DNA of 6,196 bases from Verrucomicrobia bacterium UBA6775 (lineage in GTDB: Bacteria > Verrucomicrobiota > Verrucomicrobiia > Limisphaerales > UBA1096): contig DKGH01000187.1 of the NCBI GenBank assembly GCA_002453165.1, positions 741 through 6,936 of the forward strand, read 5' to 3'. The notes below the pieces were generated by a model, which saw only the letters and a program-made list of their open reading frames with translations, did not search any database and was not told the DNA's origin. The position numbers and the translations under genes are program-made. Each line of letters starts with the position of its first letter. Position 1 is the first letter of the stretch. Of this stretch, positions 4,988 to 6,196 are shown piece by piece.

Positions 4988-6196
4988 TCACTTTTTTCGA
5001 AACGCCCAAAGGTGTTTATCGCCCCGGAGATAGAGGGTGTCATCCACGATGGCCGGTGTGGCCTCCAGTTTTTCGCCAATCTCGTTTCGGGCGATAATCT
5101 CAAGTTTGTCGCTTGGCTTGATGACGAACACCGTGCCGCGTTCGGCCGCAATGAATATCCGGTCACCCACTGTGATCGGTGTGGCGTAATACTCACCGCC
5201 GACTCCCAGTCGCTCCTGACTGTAGATTGGTTTGCCGGTGGTCGTATCCACGCAAGTGACGAAGCCGCCTTTTTTGACGAGGTACAGTTTATTGTCCTGC
5301 ACGATGGGTGAGCAGACGTACGGGATGCCGCGTCGCACCTGCCACTTTACGTGCGATCGGGTAATGTCTCCCTTGCCACCTGTTTTGATCGCATAGAAAG
5401 CGTTTCGACCGGCCCAAGGTTTTATGGTGTACCAAAAATCCAACTCCTCGAGATTGATGGATTTGTCTCCATCCTGATCGGTCATGGGGAAGACATCCTT
5501 CATGCGGCCTGACGGGAATTCTGCGAACGAAATTTTGTTGTCCTTGTTTTTGTCGAATTGTTTGAAGAACCCCTCGGCGCTCTCGAGCGATTCCGAGGTC
5601 AGGCCACTGTCCTCCGGAAAAAAGGACGCGATGCGACTGCGGCCGGCGACGTGCGCGGTGGACCATCCTCCGTAATAAATCGTGTCTCCAACTGCCAGAG
5701 GGGAAACGCACACAAACCCGGGCAACCCGGTGGCTTTCCAGACTTCACTCCCCGTGTTGAAGTCATACGCGACAAGTTCCCCCGAACCACCTTGGAGCAC
5801 CTGCTTGGCTCCGTTCACTTCCATCACGTAGGGCGAACAATAGCTGTTAATGACGCCGGGCCGCTTGGCCTTCCAGAGAATCCTGCCGGTCTTTAAGTCA
5901 AAACAGACGAGGCAGGAGTCCAGAGCACCGTCGCGATTCAGCAATAGCTTGTCGCCTTCAATAATCGGGGAAGCGCCGTAACTGAATTGGTTGCCGGTGG
6001 AGGTGACAAATTGGTGTTCCCACAGCTTGTTGCCATCGAGATCGGTGGTAATCAGACCGTAGTCGTCGAAATAAAAAACGACCCGTTTCCCGTCGGTGGC
6101 AGGCGTGGCGGCAGCCACGCTCCCTGCGATGTGGAAAAACTTCGGCACTTCCGGGATTTCACGTGCGCCTTTCCAGAGCACCTCGCCGGTGAGGCG
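4988..6196 (-). CDS. PQQ-like beta-propeller protein with inserted EF-hand pair (5' partial)
   Basis: The frame is open to the right edge: codons before the internal GTG at 6181 read RLTGE and continue into VLWKGARE, a normal propeller blade (xxTGxVLW). The true start and any signal peptide are therefore outside the window. Numbering from that GTG gives 397 residues. Blade motifs include DLDGNKLW (47-54), DLKTGRILW (95-103), DFNTGSEVW (140-148) and DTTTGKPIY (322-330). Between blades, two canonical EF-hand calcium loops occur at 210-221 (DKNKDNKISFAE) and 235-246 (DQDGDKSINLEE). Ligand positions 1, 3, 5 and 12 are all Asp, Asn or Glu. It is probably secreted and calcium-binding, with no catalytic domain seen. 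It ends in LWAFRKK and TGA at 4990-4988. The pseudopilin gene follows on the same strand 90 bp later, so co-transcription is possible. It is only distantly like the other propeller in the window and is not an evident tandem duplicate. Confidence 0.9.
   Translation of the reverse strand, partial: RLTGEVLWKGAREIPEVPKFFHIAGSVAAATPATDGKRVVFYFDDYGLITTDLDGNKLWEHQFVTSTGNQFSYGASPIIEGDKLLLNRDGALDSCLVCFDLKTGRILWKAKRPGVINSYCSPYVMEVNGAKQVLQGGSGELVAYDFNTGSEVWKATGLPGFVCVSPLAVGDTIYYGGWSTAHVAGRSRIASFFPEDSGLTSESLESAEGFFKQFDKNKDNKISFAEFPSGRMKDVFPMTDQDGDKSINLEELDFWYTIKPWAGRNAFYAIKTGGKGDITRSHVKWQVRRGIPYVCSPIVQDNKLYLVKKGGFVTCVDTTTGKPIYSQERLGVGGEYYATPITVGDRIFIAAERGTVFVIKPSDKLEIIARNEIGEKLEATPAIVDDTLYLRGDKHLWAFRKK

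Overview
The window looks like chromosomal DNA from a verrucomicrobial (Verrucomicrobiota, Pedosphaera/Limisphaerales-like) or closely related PVC bacterium. The reasons are a type II secretion-like pseudopilin with the GFTLIELLVVIAIIAIL N-terminus and an H-X9-DG-type C-terminal motif, secreted PQQ-like beta-propeller proteins carrying the NWRGPNxDG signature, a secreted sulfatase, and mostly weak or absent Shine-Dalgarno sequences. This assignment is inference from family knowledge; no phylogenetic marker is present.

Left edge (1-775): an AT-richer segment on the minus strand holds a truncated tyrosine recombinase (integrase). It sits immediately downstream of the 3' end of a tRNA-Val(CAC) gene (772-846, minus). 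This is the classical layout of an integrated island: tRNA, att site, integrase, with the island presumably extending leftward out of the window. The integrase stops just where the first catalytic arginine should appear, and a plausible continuation survives in another frame, so it is probably decayed.

Middle (847-4045): a putative tRNA promoter (minus strand) and a perfect 26-bp inverted repeat separate the tRNA from a plus-strand pair: a secreted formylglycine-dependent sulfatase (933-2510) and, after 153 bp, a secreted PQQ-like beta-propeller protein (2664-3995). A strong rho-independent terminator (4016-4045) closes this unit.

Right (4040-6196): two minus-strand genes, a pseudopilin (4040-4897) and a PQQ-like beta-propeller protein with an inserted EF-hand pair (4988 to beyond the right edge), converge on the plus-strand unit. 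The pseudopilin stop codon lies inside the T-tract of the opposing terminator. Together the complete genes look like an extracytoplasmic, polysaccharide-associated accessory set, but a shared pathway is inference only.

The most unusual signal is a short palindrome, CTTGGCCAAG (usually flanked by CG), found seven times exactly in this 6.2-kb window, in coding and non-coding DNA and in different reading frames. Every exact copy lies within about 135 bp of one of three translation starts. It could be a highly iterated palindrome of this genome or a shared operator.
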